Part shown: in pieces, positions 33,625 to 41,652 of the stretch
Numbering within the stretch: position 1 is the first letter of the stretch
Layout: every line of letters starts with the position of its first letter
Source of the DNA: Verrucomicrobiota bacterium
Lineage (GTDB): Bacteria; Verrucomicrobiota; Verrucomicrobiia; Verrucomicrobiales; Verrucomicrobiaceae
Reading direction: 5' to 3'
NCBI GenBank assembly: GCA_017301975.1
Contig: JAFLEI010000032.1
Span: 1-64,000, forward strand
Length of the DNA: 64,000 nucleotides
Translations under genes and position numbers: made by a program
The notes under the pieces: generated by a model
Told to the model about the DNA's origin: nothing
The model's database searches: none
What the model saw: only the letters and a program-made list of their open reading frames with translations

Positions 33625-35168
33625 GCAGCACCTCCTTTCTCCACAAACGGCCATCGGTCGCACAGCGCGCCCATTTCTTCATTCGACACCGGCAGCACCG
33701 CATAGGCCACCTCCACCCACGCAGTCGTTAGCTGGCGGAAGTACTCCGCCTCAGTTTTGTCGCCAGCCTGCAGCACCTTCACCAGACAGTCCTCCTCCGT
33801 GTCGCTGTCCGAAATCGGCACCCGGCGGCGGTTCACCAGCCACGACAACGAGCCGCGATACAGCAGACTCAGCGCCTCCTGGAAGTCTCCCGCAGCCCAC
33901 GCCGCACGCGCTGCGGCCACGATGTCATCCGGCAGGCTCTCGCGCGTGATGTTCATGCCCATGAGCACCTTCGGCGCCTGCACCGGAACCTTGCTGACAC
34001 TGCGTGTGACGAACAGATGGCGGTTCTTCACGAGATAGACGACCAGCCAGACACCGAGCCCCAGGACCAATGCCCAAAAAAGCAGCTCCAACATGGCTCC
34101 TAAAAAACCCGGCCCCAGTAATTTCGAGTCTGCCTTTTTGTCTTTGCTCTTGTCATCATCCCACACCCACTCCGGATTTTGACGCTTGTGGATTTCAAAC
34201 TCAGGCTCTTCGAGCACTTTGCGCACGGCAGTGGCCGGATCAGTCTGTGAGGCAGGCTCCTTTTTAATTTTCTCCAGATTACTGGAGATCTCTTTGAGGA
34301 AATCATCCCGCAAGGTCGGAGTGGGATTTCTCCCGAAGCGATCTTCTTCAGCCTGCACAGATGACTGAACACCAAAGATCATCATCACGGCGAGGATCAC
34401 CACCGCAGTCGCGGAGGTCAGCCGCGTGGCCAGCCGGCGGAATGCCAGCTCCACGTCCCAGCCTTCGATCCGCGTGCGGCAGTTCAAATAAAGCGCGAAA
34501 CCCGCCCCCACATAGAAGGGCTCCACCAGCGTGACAATGACCATGTGGCAGACCGCCCCCCACCAGAGAAAAGCATTCGGGATCGTGCCTTCGAAATCAA
34601 AAGATTGAAACAGTCCCGCCCAGTCAGGCTGCGCAGATTCCGGCAGCAGGCCATACGTTCCCCACATCAGCCCAATCCAGGCGGCGAGTTCGATGTTGGA
34701 AAACGCAAAGGTCATCGAAACCCCGGAGCTACCGCCATCCGTCGCCAGTGTCTGGATGCGCTTCTTGACCGCCGCTCCTCGCAGCCCCTCCAGCATCTGC
34801 GCTGGCAAGGCAAAACTACGCATGAAGGACAGCCGCCGCCACAACAGCGCAGGCAGACAATTCCTGATCCACAGTCGCGGCCACTGCTTCCAGGTTTCGA
34901 AAAAGCCGGGCCGCACTCCAAAGGCGGCGCGGCTCAGAAAATACAACGGCACGCGATCATACAGCGGCTTCAGCCACCACACGACCAGCGGAATCCATTC
35001 CGGCACTGACCGCAGCAGCACACAGACGAGCACCCAGAGCGGCAGCACTGTGCAGATCCACAGCACCATGACGCGGCCAAAGTCACGCCGCACCATGGCG
35101 CAGCCCAGATCCACAGACTCCCATGGCTGGCGGGGCCGCAGCGCCACGGTGATGTCCTCAAGTCGCAT
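33621..35168 (-). CDS. DUF4129-domain multi-pass membrane protein
   Basis: This is a 515-residue membrane protein with about six to seven transmembrane segments in the first 290 residues and another near 385. It ends in a soluble DUF4129-like C-terminal domain (AAWAAGDFQEALSLLYRGSL followed by SDTEEDCLVKV and YFRQLTTAWVEVAYA). DUF4129 domains are common next to DUF58/MoxR and transglutaminase genes, with unknown function. It overlaps both neighbouring genes (11 bases with SpoIIM-like, 4 with DUF4350), so it is translationally coupled. Confidence 0.82.
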   Translation of the reverse strand: MRLEDITVALRPRQPWESVDLGCAMVRRDFGRVMVLWICTVLPLWVLVCVLLRSVPEWIPLVVWWLKPLYDRVPLYFLSRAAFGVRPGFFETWKQWPRLWIRNCLPALLWRRLSFMRSFALPAQMLEGLRGAAVKKRIQTLATDGGSSGVSMTFAFSNIELAAWIGLMWGTYGLLPESAQPDWAGLFQSFDFEGTIPNAFLWWGAVCHMVIVTLVEPFYVGAGFALYLNCRTRIEGWDVELAFRRLATRLTSATAVVILAVMMIFGVQSSVQAEEDRFGRNPTPTLRDDFLKEISSNLEKIKKEPASQTDPATAVRKVLEEPEFEIHKRQNPEWVWDDDKSKDKKADSKLLGPGFLGAMLELLFWALVLGLGVWLVVYLVKNRHLFVTRSVSKVPVQAPKVLMGMNITRESLPDDIVAAARAAWAAGDFQEALSLLYRGSLSWLVNRRRVPISDSDTEEDCLVKVLQAGDKTEAEYFRQLTTAWVEVAYAVLPVSNEEMGALCDRWPFVEKGGAA

Positions 35169-36129
35169 CCGTCTGCCTCCTTCCGCTGAACATGAGAAAC
35201 ATCGCCACCAGCAGCCAGCACATGCCGCCGGCTGTGAATTTGATCACAGGGGGCAGATCCATCGGCGACCAAAATCCCTCCAGCACCGCCGCAAGGCTGG
35301 TCAGCACCGCCGCACCCACCAGCAGGGGCAGCGCCTTGCGCCCTGCCAGCACCAGCGCCGTGCGCCGCTCCACTCTGCCGGGCCGCAGCACCGACCACCC
35401 GACACGCATCCCGGCCATGGCCGAAATCACCACGCCCGTCAGCTCCGGCGCACCATGCGCGACCACCCAGGTGTACAGCGTCAGCGGATTGCCCGAATAG
35501 TGCACATAGCCAAACACCGCCCCGAGGTAGATGGAATTAAACAGCAGCACAAACAACGCGCCCACACCACCCAGAATACCCCCGGCGAAGGTTCTGAAAT
35601 CGATGCTGACATTGTTCCAGATGTAAAAACAAAACGCGGCAAAGCCGGAGCCAAAGCTCTCGCGCACATAGTCGGACGGCTTGCTGGCCTCACCATACAT
35701 GCTCTCGATCTGCATCATGCCGTCCGGTCCCAGCAACGTCATCGCCCATTCTGGATACGATGGCGTGATGACGGCGATCAGCGCCGCCGGCAGATAAAAT
35801 AACGCGGTGCACCACCAAAACAGCTTCCACTCCGCACGCACCGCCTGCGGAAACTCCACCAGAAACAGACGCACAAACGCCTCCCACCCCCCGGCACTGT
35901 GGCGCTCCAGTACGCGATAGCTGCGGATCGCCAGCGCATTGAGCTGCTGCGTCAGGCGTTGCGGGCTCATGCGGTGCTGCGCCACGCTCAGATCATGACA
36001 CACCTGCCTGAAAGTGGCGGGCAGCTCCTCCACCTCCGCCGAAGGGTGGGACTTCTCCGCCTCCTTCAGCAGCTTCTCCAGCTTCTGCCAGCGCGGCTCG
36101 ATCTGTTTTTCAAACTGGGCCGGTGTCAT
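35158..36129 (-). CDS. SpoIIM (stage II sporulation protein M)-family membrane protein
   Basis: This is a 323-residue protein: a helical cytoplasmic N-terminal part (to about 110) followed by the SpoIIM-type membrane domain with about five helices. Characteristic segments are NNVSIDFRTFAGGILGGVGAL, the NSIYLGAVFGYVHYSG loop, and AHGAPELTGVVISAMAGMRVGW. In Bacillus SpoIIM takes part in engulfment; here, outside spore formers, the role must be different. The ATG at 36129 overlaps the RDD gene stop by 4 bases; the longer frame to 36213 is rejected. Confidence 0.88.
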   Translation of the reverse strand: MTPAQFEKQIEPRWQKLEKLLKEAEKSHPSAEVEELPATFRQVCHDLSVAQHRMSPQRLTQQLNALAIRSYRVLERHSAGGWEAFVRLFLVEFPQAVRAEWKLFWWCTALFYLPAALIAVITPSYPEWAMTLLGPDGMMQIESMYGEASKPSDYVRESFGSGFAAFCFYIWNNVSIDFRTFAGGILGGVGALFVLLFNSIYLGAVFGYVHYSGNPLTLYTWVVAHGAPELTGVVISAMAGMRVGWSVLRPGRVERRTALVLAGRKALPLLVGAAVLTSLAAVLEGFWSPMDLPPVIKFTAGGMCWLLVAMFLMFSGRRQTDAT

Positions 36130-36893
36130 GATCGGAACATGCCTGCTCCTTTCAGCGATGGCGGAGTCCCGCTTTTGTCTTCCGGGGCCTGCAGCCACAG
36201 CGCCATGCCGCACAGGCGGCGCAGACCTTCCACTCCAGCCGCCTCGGTCAAAGGGCGGGCCAGCGTGGCGAGCTCGATCCGGCGCTCATCCGCCCACAGC
36301 GGCGCGCGTTCAAGGAACTGCAGCAGCGCCGCCTGCTCCTCACGCGTCAACACCTTTGACGGCGCACGGCGTTCAGCACGGATTTCCACATGCGGTGCCA
36401 TGAATGTCGGCACCTCCGCATACGTCACCACGGTGTTCGCCACCAGATCTCCCAGACGCTGAAACCTCTTGGTAAACAGCATGCAAACGATGCCCGTGAG
36501 GTACAGCCCCGGCATGAAATCCACCACACGCAAAAAATTACGCATCACAGCCTGCGCCAGAGACACCGGCCCGCCGGTCACGCTCATCACCCGCAGTTTC
36601 ATGGAGCGCTGCCCCGGCGTCGCCCCCTTCGCACCGGCCTCGAAAAAGACGTTGTAAAACCACTCCATGAAAAAGACGAATAACAAGAACAGCCCATTCG
36701 TCATCTCCATACCCACCAGTTCTGGCAGCAGCATGAACGCCAGGATCGCCACCAAGATGTCAACGCCGATGCGAATGAGCAGGTCGATCATGTAGGCCAT
36801 GCTCCGCACCGCCGGACCCGCCACGCGCAGTTGGATCTCCACGCCATCGGCGAGTTCGACTGATTGCAAGGTATCCGCGCGTGCCACTACCAT
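36126..36893 (-). CDS. RDD-family membrane protein
   Basis: This 255-residue protein is the first gene of the operon. It has an RDD-domain with three to four transmembrane helices: GPAVRSMAYMIDLLIRIGVD has the Arg and Asp residues of the family, and GATPGQRSMKLRV and RLGDLVANTVVTY are also typical. The C-terminal 90 residues are soluble. RDD proteins are thought to act in transport or membrane assembly, without a firm function. The next gene starts within a 4-base overlap. Confidence 0.9.
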   Translation of the reverse strand: MVVARADTLQSVELADGVEIQLRVAGPAVRSMAYMIDLLIRIGVDILVAILAFMLLPELVGMEMTNGLFLLFVFFMEWFYNVFFEAGAKGATPGQRSMKLRVMSVTGGPVSLAQAVMRNFLRVVDFMPGLYLTGIVCMLFTKRFQRLGDLVANTVVTYAEVPTFMAPHVEIRAERRAPSKVLTREEQAALLQFLERAPLWADERRIELATLARPLTEAAGVEGLRRLCGMALWLQAPEDKSGTPPSLKGAGMFRS

Positions 36894-36923
36894 TGTCGAT
36901 TAATGAAGCTGTTCCGTTTGGTT

Positions 36924-36953
36924 TTGACAACTCACGATTTTTTTTCGTAGGAT
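36924..36953 (+). promoter_or_regulatory. sigma70-like promoter of the DUF5362 gene
   Basis: A perfect TTGACA (36924-36929), an 18-base spacer with a T8 tract, and TAGGAT (36948-36953) lie 55 bases upstream of the ATG at 37008. Because TTGACAA reads TTGTCAA on the other strand, the same bases could also serve as the -35 of a divergent promoter for the RDD operon, although no good -10 is seen on that side. Confidence 0.6.
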
Positions 36954-37007
36954 TTGGTAATACTGGGTAATTGCCCTAGCTCATTCACCTCTCTAATCTC
37001 GCCCGTC

Positions 37008-37514
37008 ATGGAATCCCCCCTCTCCAACCCCTACGCCACCCCCTCCGCCAATCTGTACGGTTCCGCCTCGGGTGGCGCTGCTGACGCCGTCTCCCCGAGT
37101 ACGATAGCCCAGCTCGCGGGTACCAAGCCATGGGTGAGGTTCATTTCGGTTCTCATGTGGATTGCCATCTGCCTGATCATTCTGGGAATCATTATCGCGG
37201 GCGCTGCGATGACACTTGGCGCTTCTAAATCCATAGGAACTCCCGAGCTCATTCTCATCGGCGCCTATGGTGTCATGATTTTCTTTTACATCTACCCTGC
37301 GATGAAAATGTGGAAGTTTGCCAATCGCGTCAAAAGCCTGATGGCAACCCGCTCCCTCTCCGATCTCGATGCAGCCCTTACTGAGCAGCGTAAACTTTGG
37401 AAATTCGTGGGCATATTCACCATTATTACGCTCTGCATTTATCTGGTGGCCGTCATTGGCTTCGTGGCATTGGGTGCCGGAGCAGCCTTGAAATCCGGTG
37501 CTTTCAACCGCTAA
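37008..37514 (+). CDS. DUF5362-like small membrane protein
   Basis: This is a 168-residue protein. A Pro/Ser/Ala-rich N-terminus (MESPLSNPYATPSANLYG) is followed by STIAQLAGTKPWVRFISVL leading into the first transmembrane helix. There are three helices in total (about 45-70, 80-100 and 135-160). The TKPWVRFISV segment is the hallmark I associate with DUF5362. Function is unknown. The ATG at 37008 is chosen because it follows the promoter and gives a normal N-terminus; an in-frame start at 36954 lies inside the promoter. Confidence 0.75.
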   Translation: MESPLSNPYATPSANLYGSASGGAADAVSPSTIAQLAGTKPWVRFISVLMWIAICLIILGIIIAGAAMTLGASKSIGTPELILIGAYGVMIFFYIYPAMKMWKFANRVKSLMATRSLSDLDAALTEQRKLWKFVGIFTIITLCIYLVAVIGFVALGAGAALKSGAFNR

Positions 37515-37516
37515 AC

Positions 37517-38647
37517 TTATCCCATCAGCGCCACGGCAATCGGGTCCACGAGCGGTTTGCCCGCCCGCGTGAGCCGCACATGGCTCTCGTCGTGGCTCAG
37601 CAGTCCCTGTTCACGCAAAGTCTCCAGCATCTTGCGTGATTCAGGGTGGATCAGGGCCAGCGGCAGGCCGCGCGCGGTGCGCAGTTCCAGGCCAAAGCGC
37701 TCGGTGCGGCGTTGATCGGGGGTGAGTTCCTCGACATCCGCCGCCGTTTCCTCTCCGGCCAGCGTCATCGCCATGTAGCGCGGGGTGTCCTTGATGTTGT
37801 TCCAGCGCTTCCCGCCCACGGTCGAAAAGGCTCCGGGCCCGATGCCCAGATAGTCTTCGCCGAGCCAGTAGGCCTCGTTGTGCACGGAGCGATGCCCTGG
37901 TTTCGCGTAATTGGAGATCTCGTAGTGCTCAAAACCGCCCGCTTCCAGCGTGTCGATCGCCAGATTGAAAAACTCCGCATCGCGACCTTCGTCTTCGCGA
38001 TACTCCCCTGCTTTGAGTCGGCGGAAAAAGTCCGTGTCCTCTTCGTAGTTCAGATTGTAGGCGGAGATGTGGTCAGGCTGCAGGGAGATCGAATGCTCCA
38101 AGGTCTGCCGCCAGGTTTCCACACTCTGCCCGGGGATCGAGAACATCAGATCCAGATTCAGGCTCGGAAAGCCCGCTTTTTTCAATACCTGCCAGGTCTC
38201 CTCCGCATCGGCGCGGGCATGGTCTCGCCCCAAGGTCTTGAGCGTCGCATCATCCCAGGCCTGGATGCCCAGGCTCACCCGCGTCACGTTCATTTCACGC
38301 ATGATCGCCGCCTTTGATGCCGTCACGGTGCGTGGATTCGCCTCCATGGTGAATTCCACCACTGCGGACATGTCGATCCTGTCCCTCAGCCCCCGCAGCA
38401 GACGCTCCAGATGCACGTCGCTCAGCATGGTGGGCGTGCCACCGCCGAAAAAAATCGTCTGCGGCTGCAGCGGCTGCTTTTCAGCCTCCCGCAGCAGCGC
38501 ATCCACAAACGCCGTCATGTCCGTGCCGCCCGGCGTGTGCTTGTGAAAGCTGCAGTAGGGGCAGATGCGGTGGCAGAAAGGAATATGGACGTAGAGATGC
38601 TTCACGGGATGGATGCGAATGCTAGCAGAGAAAGCTTGCTCCGGCAT
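37517..38647 (-). CDS. hemW: radical SAM heme chaperone HemW
   Basis: HemW is the anaerobic-coproporphyrinogen-oxidase-like radical SAM protein now known as a heme chaperone. The cluster motif is C25-x3-C29-x2-C32 in HIPFCHRICPYCSF. GGGTPTMLS, FTMEANPRTVT, RVSLGIQAWDD and NLDLMFSIPGQ follow in the usual order, with the C-terminal HemW/HemN domain. The annotated ATG (38647) lies inside the 38646-38687 heptamer array and gives a 15-residue N-terminal extension unlike the family. A GTG at 38602 (VKHLYVHIPFC) is an alternative start. Confidence 0.93.
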   Translation of the reverse strand: MPEQAFSASIRIHPVKHLYVHIPFCHRICPYCSFHKHTPGGTDMTAFVDALLREAEKQPLQPQTIFFGGGTPTMLSDVHLERLLRGLRDRIDMSAVVEFTMEANPRTVTASKAAIMREMNVTRVSLGIQAWDDATLKTLGRDHARADAEETWQVLKKAGFPSLNLDLMFSIPGQSVETWRQTLEHSISLQPDHISAYNLNYEEDTDFFRRLKAGEYREDEGRDAEFFNLAIDTLEAGGFEHYEISNYAKPGHRSVHNEAYWLGEDYLGIGPGAFSTVGGKRWNNIKDTPRYMAMTLAGEETAADVEELTPDQRRTERFGLELRTARGLPLALIHPESRKMLETLREQGLLSHDESHVRLTRAGKPLVDPIAVALMG

Positions 38648-38687
38648 CCAGCATCCAGCATCTAGGATCTAAAATCCAGCATCCAGA
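38646..38687. repeat. six-unit 7-bp tandem array between divergent genes
   Basis: This is an exact 7-base-periodic array of six units: ATCCAGC, ATCCAGC, ATCTAGG, ATCTAAA, ATCCAGC, ATCCAGA. It fills almost the whole space between the divergent hemW and squalene/phytoene synthase start codons, leaving no room for ordinary promoters or ribosome-binding sites outside it. The period equals that of the AGTGCTC arrays at 8737-8767 and 9291-9314, but the sequence differs. Confidence 0.92.
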
Positions 38688-38690
38688 ACC

Positions 38691-39668
38691 ATGTCAGACG
38701 AAACCCATCATGAACGCGAACTCGGCGGCCAGCTCCTGGCCTCCGTCTCGCGTTCGTTCTATCTCACGCTCAAAGCGCTGCCCAAGGAGCTGCGCGAGCC
38801 CATTTCCCTCGCCTACCTGCTCGCACGTACGGCGGACACAATCGCCGACACCGCCTTGGTGAGCGCCGCAGTGCGGCTCGACTGCCTCGAACGCTACCGT
38901 GCCCTCGTGCGTGGAGATGGCGACGCTCAAAGCCTCGCGAACACGCTCCTCACCCAGTTTTGCACGCAGCAGAGCGACGACGCCGAGCGCCGCCTGATGG
39001 AAAAATTTGCCGACGGCATCGCCTGGCTGCGCACCATGCAGCCCGTTCCCCTGGCCGCCATCCAGAGTGTTCTTGAGCACATCATCGACGGCCAGATGCT
39101 CGACATCCGCCGCTTTCCTGCGGATGGCCGGCTGCGCAGCCTCGCCAGCGCGGAGGAACTCGACCAGTACGCCTGGCTCGTCGCAGGATGCGTCGGCGAA
39201 TTCTGGACGCAGCTCTGCGCGACCGAACTCCCCGGCTCGCTCGATCCCAGCGTCACCACCACGCAAATGCAGGAATGGGGCGCCCGCATGGGCAAAGGCC
39301 TGCAGCTCATCAACATCCTGCGCGACATCGGAGAAGACACCCGCGACGGCCGCTGCTACCTGCCCTGCCAGCCTGAGGACATTCAAACCGAATGGAGCCT
39401 GTGGCTGGAAACCTGCACCGAACACCTGGAATGCGGCCTGCGCTACGTCCAGCACGTGATCCACGGCAAGCTCCGCTACGCCACCGCCCTGCCCCTGCTG
39501 CTTGGCATTCAAACCGTGGCCAAGATGCGCTCCACCCCATGGGAAAAGATTCAGCAGGGCGTCAAAATTTCCCGGCTTGATGTCGCCAGCATCCTCGCCC
39601 AGGCCGCCATCGCGTGCCGCAGCGCGTCCGCCATTGAGAAGCTCTACCGGAAGCTGGCGCAGAATTGA
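38691..39668 (+). CDS. squalene/phytoene synthase family protein
   Basis: This is a 325-residue trans-isoprenyl head-to-head synthase. The first aspartate-rich motif is ARTADTIAD (Asp49 and Asp53) and the second is NILRDIGEDTRDGRCYLP (about 205-222). SVSRSFYLTLKALP at the start and YARYV-type helices complete the fold. It condenses two prenyl diphosphates to squalene or phytoene, feeding hopanoids/sterols or carotenoids. Sequence alone does not decide which. No cyclase or desaturase gene is adjacent. The ATG directly follows the heptamer array. Confidence 0.9.
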   Translation: MSDETHHERELGGQLLASVSRSFYLTLKALPKELREPISLAYLLARTADTIADTALVSAAVRLDCLERYRALVRGDGDAQSLANTLLTQFCTQQSDDAERRLMEKFADGIAWLRTMQPVPLAAIQSVLEHIIDGQMLDIRRFPADGRLRSLASAEELDQYAWLVAGCVGEFWTQLCATELPGSLDPSVTTTQMQEWGARMGKGLQLINILRDIGEDTRDGRCYLPCQPEDIQTEWSLWLETCTEHLECGLRYVQHVIHGKLRYATALPLLLGIQTVAKMRSTPWEKIQQGVKISRLDVASILAQAAIACRSASAIEKLYRKLAQN

Positions 39669-39772
39669 AGCCGTCGCCCATGTGAATGACGATGGGCACG
39701 AAGCTCTTTGCAAAGCCACGGCCCAAAGTCAGCAGTCAGGTCCGGCGGTAAATCCGGGCCTCATGCACAGTC

Positions 39773-41317
39773 CTACAGCGCTCTCAGGAAATCGGCGAGG
39801 TCGTGCTTTTCCTCCTCATTCAAGTGAGTTTGGAGGACGAGATTGAAGAACTCCACGGTGTCTTCCAAAGTGAGGCAGCGACCGTCATGAAGGTAGGGAG
39901 GACTGTCCTTGATCCCGCGCAGCGTGAAGGTCTTGATGGGACCGGTGGGTGCCTCTTTCAGGAAGCGCTCGGTCTTGAGATCATGATAGAGCTGGTCCAG
40001 ATAAAACGGTGCTGGATGGCAGCTGGCGCACTGCGCTTTGCCAAAGAAGAGCTGCTCCCCGCGCATTTCGGATTCAGTGGCCTTGGTCTTGTCCAGACGA
40101 CCGGTGACGGGATCAAGCTTGGGAGCGGGAGGAAAGTCGAACATGTTCTGCATCTGCGCCATGTGGCTGACCTGGACCCTGTCCAAAATCATCGCGCCCT
40201 TTTTGAAAGCGTGAATCTGGTCGCCATTGAAGTAGGCCGTGCGCTGCTCGAACTCGGTGAAGTCTTCGACCGAACGCAGGCTGCGCTTGGAGCCATGCAC
40301 CTGCTGATTGTAGAGACCGCGCAGGCTCACGGTGTCCAGACGCAGACGACGCTGCTGGGGGCGGGTGTCGGGGTTGAGATGGAACTGGCCCGTGGTGTGT
40401 CCGTTGACATGGCAGTCCAGACAAGTGACCCCGAGACTGGGCGCTTCAGATTTGCGGTCATCGGTGGGATTGAACTCCTCCTGCGGAAACGGAGTGAGCA
40501 GCATGCGCAATCCATCGAGCTGCACGGGGGTCAGGATGTCCTTGAAGAGCTTGTAGTAGTTGTTGATGGAGACCACTTCACCATGCGACACATCGCCCAG
40601 CTCAGGACGGCTTTGCAGGAAAATGGCGGGCGGGAATTCAGGCAGGAAGGCATCTGGAATATCGAATTCCACGTCAAAACGTTGCAGCCGTGGGAACATC
40701 GCGATCTGCATGGCGGGAAAGACCTGACCGCCCGCAACCTGCTTGGGGTGAGGAAGGGCCGGATAAGGAAAGGCATCCTCCTGCCTGATGTCTTCCGGCT
40801 TCATCGCATCGAGATCCGCCCACTTGCGATCTCCCTTGAGCCTGGCCGTCGGCCCCATGGGCACAGGCTTGCCACGGCTCATTTTGGCGGTGGGATGAGG
40901 CTTGGGCTCAAGCTGATAACGCGATTCCAGAAGCTTGCGCTGAGCCTCCATGACAGCCGCCTTGTCTTTTTTGTCGGCGGTCATGATTTCACCCAAGGTC
41001 TGCATGGGTTTGTCAGCGTTCAGAGGATCGCGATAAAAATCAAAACCAGTGATGGCTCCTTCCTTCGGCTGGTCTTTCACGGCGGGATTCACCGGCAGTG
41101 CATTCTCTGGCTTGAATTTTTCGGCATTGGTATCATGCGCCGTCTTGGTTTGTTCAGGCCGGGTGACATCCACCACGTGCGTCGTCTGGGCCTCCGCGAC
41201 TGCATCAGGCGGGGCTGCCTTGTCGGATGATTTTTTAGTTTGCGCCAAAAGCGTCCCCACAGCGAGAACGCTGATGAGCACGGCGGGCCGGAATGTGGGG
41301 AATGGGATGGTCTTCAT
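39773..41317 (-). CDS. diheme cytochrome c peroxidase-like periplasmic protein
   Basis: This is a 514-residue exported protein with signal peptide (about 1-25, ending TLLAQ). A 190-residue Lys/Pro-rich region without recognised domain comes next. The C-terminal half is related to bacterial diheme cytochrome c peroxidase/MauG, with heme motifs CLDCH near 299 and CASCH near 431. Supporting segments are SLRGLYNQQVHGSKRSL, TFTLRGIKDSPPYLHDGRCLTLEDTVEFFN and a C-terminal EEEKHDLADFLRAL. It probably reduces peroxide or oxidises a substrate in the periplasm. The long N-terminal region and wide spacing between hemes are unlike classical CcpA. Confidence 0.85.
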   Translation of the reverse strand: MKTIPFPTFRPAVLISVLAVGTLLAQTKKSSDKAAPPDAVAEAQTTHVVDVTRPEQTKTAHDTNAEKFKPENALPVNPAVKDQPKEGAITGFDFYRDPLNADKPMQTLGEIMTADKKDKAAVMEAQRKLLESRYQLEPKPHPTAKMSRGKPVPMGPTARLKGDRKWADLDAMKPEDIRQEDAFPYPALPHPKQVAGGQVFPAMQIAMFPRLQRFDVEFDIPDAFLPEFPPAIFLQSRPELGDVSHGEVVSINNYYKLFKDILTPVQLDGLRMLLTPFPQEEFNPTDDRKSEAPSLGVTCLDCHVNGHTTGQFHLNPDTRPQQRRLRLDTVSLRGLYNQQVHGSKRSLRSVEDFTEFEQRTAYFNGDQIHAFKKGAMILDRVQVSHMAQMQNMFDFPPAPKLDPVTGRLDKTKATESEMRGEQLFFGKAQCASCHPAPFYLDQLYHDLKTERFLKEAPTGPIKTFTLRGIKDSPPYLHDGRCLTLEDTVEFFNLVLQTHLNEEEKHDLADFLRAL

Positions 41318-41652
41318 GCCCGGCTTTCGAATGGAAACGAAAGTGCGGTTGTTCCCAATCGTTCGAACGAACTCACCTGACAGCCAGTTCAGACTCTAGC
41401 CTGAAGGCCGCGGATGATTTAACAATGAACGCGCCGAGCAATCCAAAATGCTGTGCACCAACGATGTGGCAGATAGAGCCAAGTGGCAGCCATTTCGAAC
41501 GGCCGAGGAAAGGGCTAAGGCCGCCTAGGCAGGTTCTGGGCGCAGCGTCATCCAACGTCCTGAGACGCATTGTCCACGGCTGTGCGATCCCCCTATGAGC
41601 TGGCGACGTGGTGTCGTCAGACTTCAATAAAAACCATCAGCAATAAACCATC
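41318..41652. other. 335-base intergenic region between divergent genes
   Basis: No convincing gene is seen. It holds a 12-base perfect palindrome TCGTTCGAACGA (41360-41371), 42 bases from the diheme-protein start and a possible operator. A weak promoter candidate for the PRC-barrel gene is TTGTCC (41570-41575), 18 bases, TATGAG (41594-41599). An imperfect 8-bp inverted repeat CTGGCGAC/GTCGTCAG (41600-41620) lies at the expected transcript start. All are low-confidence readings. Confidence 0.5.

Noticed and set aside
35158..36129. SpoIIM-family gene as evidence for spore formation
   Set aside because: SpoIIM-like proteins are widespread in non-sporulating bacteria in this operon type, and no other sporulation gene is in the window.
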